Below, piece by piece: positions 60,101-64,000 of a stretch of DNA of 64,000 nt. Under the pieces are notes generated by a model that saw only the letters and a program-made list of their open reading frames with translations, did no database searches and was not told where the DNA came from. The position numbers were made by a program, and so were the translations under genes. The DNA comes from Eublepharis macularius (taxonomy: Eukaryota; Chordata; Lepidosauria; Squamata; Eublepharidae). The stretch spans positions 143,415,464-143,479,463 of the forward strand of contig NC_072796.1 in the NCBI RefSeq assembly GCF_028583425.1. Reading direction: 5' to 3'. Within the stretch, counting starts at the first letter, position 1, and every line of letters starts with the position of its first letter.

Positions 60101-62190
60101 GCCACGTTCTGAGTTTTCCCTGTTTGGCAGTTCAGTTCATACTGCTCACTTGGAATCCATTCGGATGCTGAGCCCACTGTCGCAGCATCCCCTTCAGTCC
60201 AGGAACCCACCGTATCATTGTGTTGACATTCATTTTTCTTGCTCTGCTGGGAGTGGCACAGCAAATCCACTGGAGGGCAGAGAAAGACCAACAGGCCAGT
60301 GTCCCCCTTCAGGCCAGCTTCTTAGAAAGGCCGTAACGGGAAAGACATCTTTTAAAAACAAAGCTCCCCAAACGATTTCCAACAGATACGGGATTGCAGG
60401 GCCGTGAGATGATTCATTCTGTCTTTGGGTCCACGGTGTCGGCCAAAGCTGCAGCACAACTCGGAACCAGCAAGCACATCTCCCCCCCCCAACCCATGAA
60501 CTACCAGCCCAAACCCAAAACATGCAACGATTTGCGCCAACCTCCAGGTAAGACAGAGCGCCCCCTCAGCTGCTGGTATCAGCATCAGAAGGAGATGGAG
60601 AACATGACGCAGGTTCCTGTTGATGTGCCCTGCCAAATTTTACCTTCCCTAGATTCGACCGATCAGTAAATCCCACTTGTAATGGCAGTCCCTGCTAAAA
60701 TCTATTATCTGCACTGGCTGAGTTCTTCCTAACGGAGACCTGCTAATCCCACAGCCCAGGAAAGAGAGGTGCAACCTGCTTTGCTGGGAACTTGGGCACA
60801 GGACCAAGAGGAGAGAGAGAGGAGAGAGACTGGGGTATTTTTAATCCCAGAGCTAACTCACCTATGCCAGGGGCATTTTGCCCTACCTACCTGCCACCCC
60901 CATCCAATGTTGCTGATCAGCTCATCCTTTTCCTCTGGGAACTTGACTTACAGTCCTGCCTCTCTCAGCACACTGCAGGAGGAAGAGAGAAAGGAGGAAG
61001 ATATACTGCACCACAAGTGGGGGACCCACTCTGAGAATGCCCGGCTGCTGCTCACAAGAGCCGGGTAAAGAAGCCCCCCCCGTGCCCCCTGCTGGAGCAA
61101 GCTGGAAATGAACTGCCCTTGGATACTGGAGGCGGGAGATCCTTTGCCACCCACCCAAGGGGCAACACCTGTTCTCAAGGCCCAAGGTTGTCACCATCTC
61201 TAGGATGAGGATGGAATCACTGAAGTTGATGAAACTGAGCACCTGCGGGACAGTGTGGCCGCCTGCTAGGACCCTCCTCTGGTTCGCGCTACAAATGTGC
61301 TCTCTGCAGCGACACCTCTCTTCCTCCTCTCTCTCTGCTGCTCATTACTCCAGCCTCGCCTGCCTTGCTAGTCTCCTTCCACCACTGTCCAAACAGAACG
61401 TAAGATCCGGTGGGCAGGGGCCTCTCTCCTTTGCAGAGGCAATTCGCCTGCGTAAGAGGAGCTCTCCAGGCTGCAGACAGGGATAACTGGTGTACATTAA
61501 GCAATCTCCCTGCTGCACCGTGGGGTCCTTAGTTTCTGGCGGAGTCACACCTGGAGTGCTGGGTCGGGATGTGGAGAGGCAAGTTCAAACCCATAATCAA
61601 GCCATACACTGATCCGGGGTGTGTGTGTGTGTGTGTGTGTATCTTGGACAGCTACAAACTATCCCACCTCACTGAGGCACTGTGAGAGTACACGGTTGCT
61701 TCGAAACTGATTTGATGGGGATAAAGTAATTCCGCCAAACCTCACCATCTCTGTGCTACCCAAAGGCCCCCTTACCCACCTGGCTCCTATGATGAGTCGC
61801 CTGGGAAGTAATTCTGTACGTTGTACAACTCTTATCAGCCTCGTGTGTCAGGCTGCGGTGCTGCCGCTCCAGGGCTGCATCTGCCCCCCCCTCCTCAAGG
61901 CCAGAGGTTCTAAAACTGGTTGTTAAGCTTTGGTTCTAGAACGTTGCCTCTGGAATGCCCGTTCCGTCCCTCGTCACTGTGGAAACTCTCCATCTGAACA
62001 GCAACAAGGAACCTCTGGCCGCGCCATTCCCTCCCTCTCTTTGGCCAGTGGCAGCCAAACCAAAAGATGAGAAAGGCATTGTGCTAAGAGCTCACAGCTT
62101 AAAGCGCCCCCTTCCTTCCGGAGCTGATGTGTTTACCTGGACCCTGGTTCTGCCGGCACTCCCCCCACCCCTGGTGCGGATACTGCTCCT
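60101..62190. other. Intergenic sequence upstream of TSSK5, nothing firm recognised
   Basis: Mixed-composition DNA with several unconvincing open frames and no recognised domain. A (GT)n run lies at about 61618-61641. The 300 bp before 62245 should hold the TSSK5 promoter; I see no clear TATA box. Confidence 0.4.
61618..61641 (+). repeat. (GT)n microsatellite
   Basis: About a dozen GT dinucleotides in an uninterrupted run. Confidence 0.9.
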
Positions 62191-62244
62191 TTGCCCATCC
62201 TAGCAGGGCTCTTCTGCTGCCCGCTCGTTCGCACCGTTTACGCC

Positions 62245-62448
62245 ATGAAGAGCTTTTCCAAGCGCGAGGCTGACAGGCGGATGTTCCTGGAACAGGTACG
62301 GGAGAGCAAGGAGAATGGCTACCTCCTCTCTTCCAAGAAGATCGGCGCAGGGGCCTTCTCCAAAGTCTACCTGGGTTATGCCACCCAAGAAAAAATGATG
62401 CAGAACTACAAGCTGGCCTCAGACCTCAGGAGCAAGCGGCACTCCATG
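62245..62448 (+). CDS. TSSK5: TSSK5 first coding exon (partial gene; rest off window)
   Basis: The TSSK family are serine/threonine kinases expressed in post-meiotic male germ cells. This exon encodes 68 residues starting MKSFSKREADRRMFLEQVRE. The kinase glycine-rich loop KKIGAGAFSKVYLG lies at residues 31-44, followed by the long basic insertion typical of TSSK5 before the VAIK lysine strand. The exon ends in phase 0 at a perfect GTGAGT donor (62449-62454). The expected next exon (VAIK, HRDLK, DFG) is not found in 62450-64000, so it must lie further right. An upstream in-frame ATG at 62191 exists, but its 18 extra residues look non-coding and do not fit the family. Naming as TSSK5 rather than another TSSK rests on the SKREADRRMFLEQVRE/GYLLSSKKIG start and on proximity to MROH1, which mammals share at least regionally. 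Confidence 0.85.
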
Positions 62449-62519
62449 GTGAGTGCTAACAGCGTATTCACCCGGGCTGGTGGGGAAGGGGCTGGCAGCA
62501 GGGTGCCAGGCTGTGGGTG

Positions 62520-64000
62520 ACAGGGTATGGCAGACAGACCCCTGGACCATTGCAGCAAGACACAGGTTCTTGGTCAAATGGTTTTATTCAGAAATTGGAT
62601 CATTTCCATATATATGTCCATAGGACTACTCAGAAGCAAGGTAAGCATCTGAGCAGCGAGAGTAAAAGTTGACAGGAATGACATCATGTGAGAGAGACTT
62701 ATCTTTTAATATTCAAGCCTGCTTCTTTCCCCCCACTCCCAATCATAAACAAAGTTTTGGCGCTCGCCTTGTGTGAGAACGTTCCACATATTTGTAATAT
62801 CAAAATGAGTCACTAAAAAGCAAGACATAGCAAAGGCTGAGAGGGAGCACAAGGCCAAAAGCCCTGGAAGCTGTTACAGTCCATCAGATAAACACCTGTG
62901 GAAGCCTGTAAGAGAAATAGTTATGACGCTGGTAAAATGACAGTGAGTTACAGCAGGATACGGTGGTTCAGCACAGGAGGATCGTTCACATTGGCATGGA
63001 TGGGGCCCAGACATGACACAGGGCAGAGCCCCGGGGATGGGTTGTGTCCGGCAAAAGGGTCTGCCTATGGATTGCTGGCTCCTAAATGTAGCAGGAAGGC
63101 ACGCAAGCCGTGTTTGGGAATTAGCCTGTATTGAGGCATGCTTGTCAAAGTAATACAAGTGATAGCCGAGCATCTCGTACAACCCATTCCGTCAATCTGG
63201 GCTCGCCCTGAATTTGCTCCAGAGGGCAAAAGGAACACACGCAGCCCACCCCTCAAAAATCAGGCAAGGGCAAACCCCGGCCATCTCAGGCCAAAGGGCA
63301 TCCTTCACAACAGCAGCGGCTCCTTCTCCCTCACTGCAACCCCCAGAATTGCTCTCCATCCCATCGCACAAGAGAGGGGCTCCCTTTGCTTTGACTGCTG
63401 TGGGCTTTGTATAGATTTCTCTGACCTGAACTAGTTGCTTGTTGAGATCTGAATGCTTAACATGTCAATATGCAAATTGCCTTTTGTTTTGCAGGGTTGT
63501 AACCTTTTTTTAAAAATAACTAAAATAACTACATAAATCCCATCATGGAGTCTCCCTGACCTTGAACCAACCACGACCTCATTTTTCACCAGCCTGACTC
63601 ACTGTTTGCCCTTCTGTGGAGATCTTCTTTAACACAGCATAGCGCTCACTCTATCTTCTCTACAACAGTCCGGGGATGCTCCCTTTCTCCAACCTTTCAA
63701 TTTCTTTTCTGTCTTCCCCAGAGATCTGGACAATGTTATAGTTATATATTAGATGATATTTTATACCTGGGTAAAGACATTACACAAATGCTAAGAGGTA
63801 GTAAGCAGTTAAGCAGTGGGTCCCCGAGGTTCAAGTAATCTAATATTAGTGATTTTATTGGTGCAGTATAGAAGTTTTGTAACCTCCCAAAGTAAATCTG
63901 TACCTTGTAACTATACTGATTTTTTTAAAAGTATCATACATGAGGGCTTGAACAGGGGATGGAGATCAGGGTCCAAACCCGCCCTACCGTACTCCCTGCT
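62520..64000. other. TSSK5 intron 1 (start), no exon recognised
   Basis: Searched for the expected kinase continuation (VAIK, HRDLK, DFG, APE) on the plus strand without success. The sequence is mostly AT-leaning and looks repeat-derived. Confidence 0.5.

Noticed and set aside
62191..62244. An upstream in-frame ATG for TSSK5
   Set aside because: The 18 extra residues do not resemble the family N-terminus, whereas MKSFSKREAD at 62245 does.

Overview
This is nuclear DNA from a reptile, most likely a squamate (gecko- or lizard-like). The evidence is an interrupted vertebrate gene, CR1- and L2-type LINE fragments, MIR/tRNA-type SINEs, an RTE/Bov-B-like LINE tail, hAT and Ty3/gypsy elements, and Penelope-like elements (PLEs) of the kind common in reptiles. 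The window is GC-rich and gene-dense. Nothing bacterial or phage-like is present, so operon logic does not apply.

The main gene is MROH1 (maestro HEAT-like repeat protein 1), on the minus strand. It runs from a start codon at 49855 in a CpG island to beyond the left edge. I could assemble 31 coding exons (182 to 49855) with splice sites and phases that fit throughout. They total 3461 coding bases, or 1153 codons plus 2 bases; the last quarter to third of the protein lies outside the window. A second gene, TSSK5 (testis-specific serine kinase 5), begins on the plus strand at 62245. Only its first coding exon (68 codons, glycine-rich loop) is inside. The two genes are divergent, about 12 kb apart.

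Layout: 1-8.3 kb is one MROH1 intron holding two small foldback elements, a CR1-like LINE and a 4.1 kb palindromic PLE inserted in that LINE. The stretch 8.3-18.4 kb is dense MROH1 exons 30-18. The stretch 18.4-24.3 kb is an intron with a second LINE and a second palindromic PLE. The stretch 24.3-40.5 kb holds exons 17-2, with a hAT MITE at 28.3 kb and a solo LTR at 30.9 kb. The stretch 40.5-49.8 kb is the 9.3 kb first intron, filled with old LINE, SINE and gypsy debris. CpG-rich DNA spans about 49-51.4 kb. At 52.1-54.6 kb lies a gag-only Ty3/gypsy element with both LTRs and target duplication. A 3.5 kb array of a 23-bp unit occupies 56.6-60.1 kb. TSSK5 follows at 62.2 kb.

The most unusual signal is that all four PLE-type insertions (567-799, 1550-1763, 3239-7358, about 19971-22705) are head-to-head palindromes. 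Each is flanked by a direct duplication of 11-16 bp (12 bp and imperfect for the fourth), and each has a one-sided extension of roughly 30-40 bp. Their tails carry hammerhead-ribozyme-like cores, mostly of a form with almost no stem III. The window therefore shows one insertion architecture at sizes from 0.2 to 4.1 kb.
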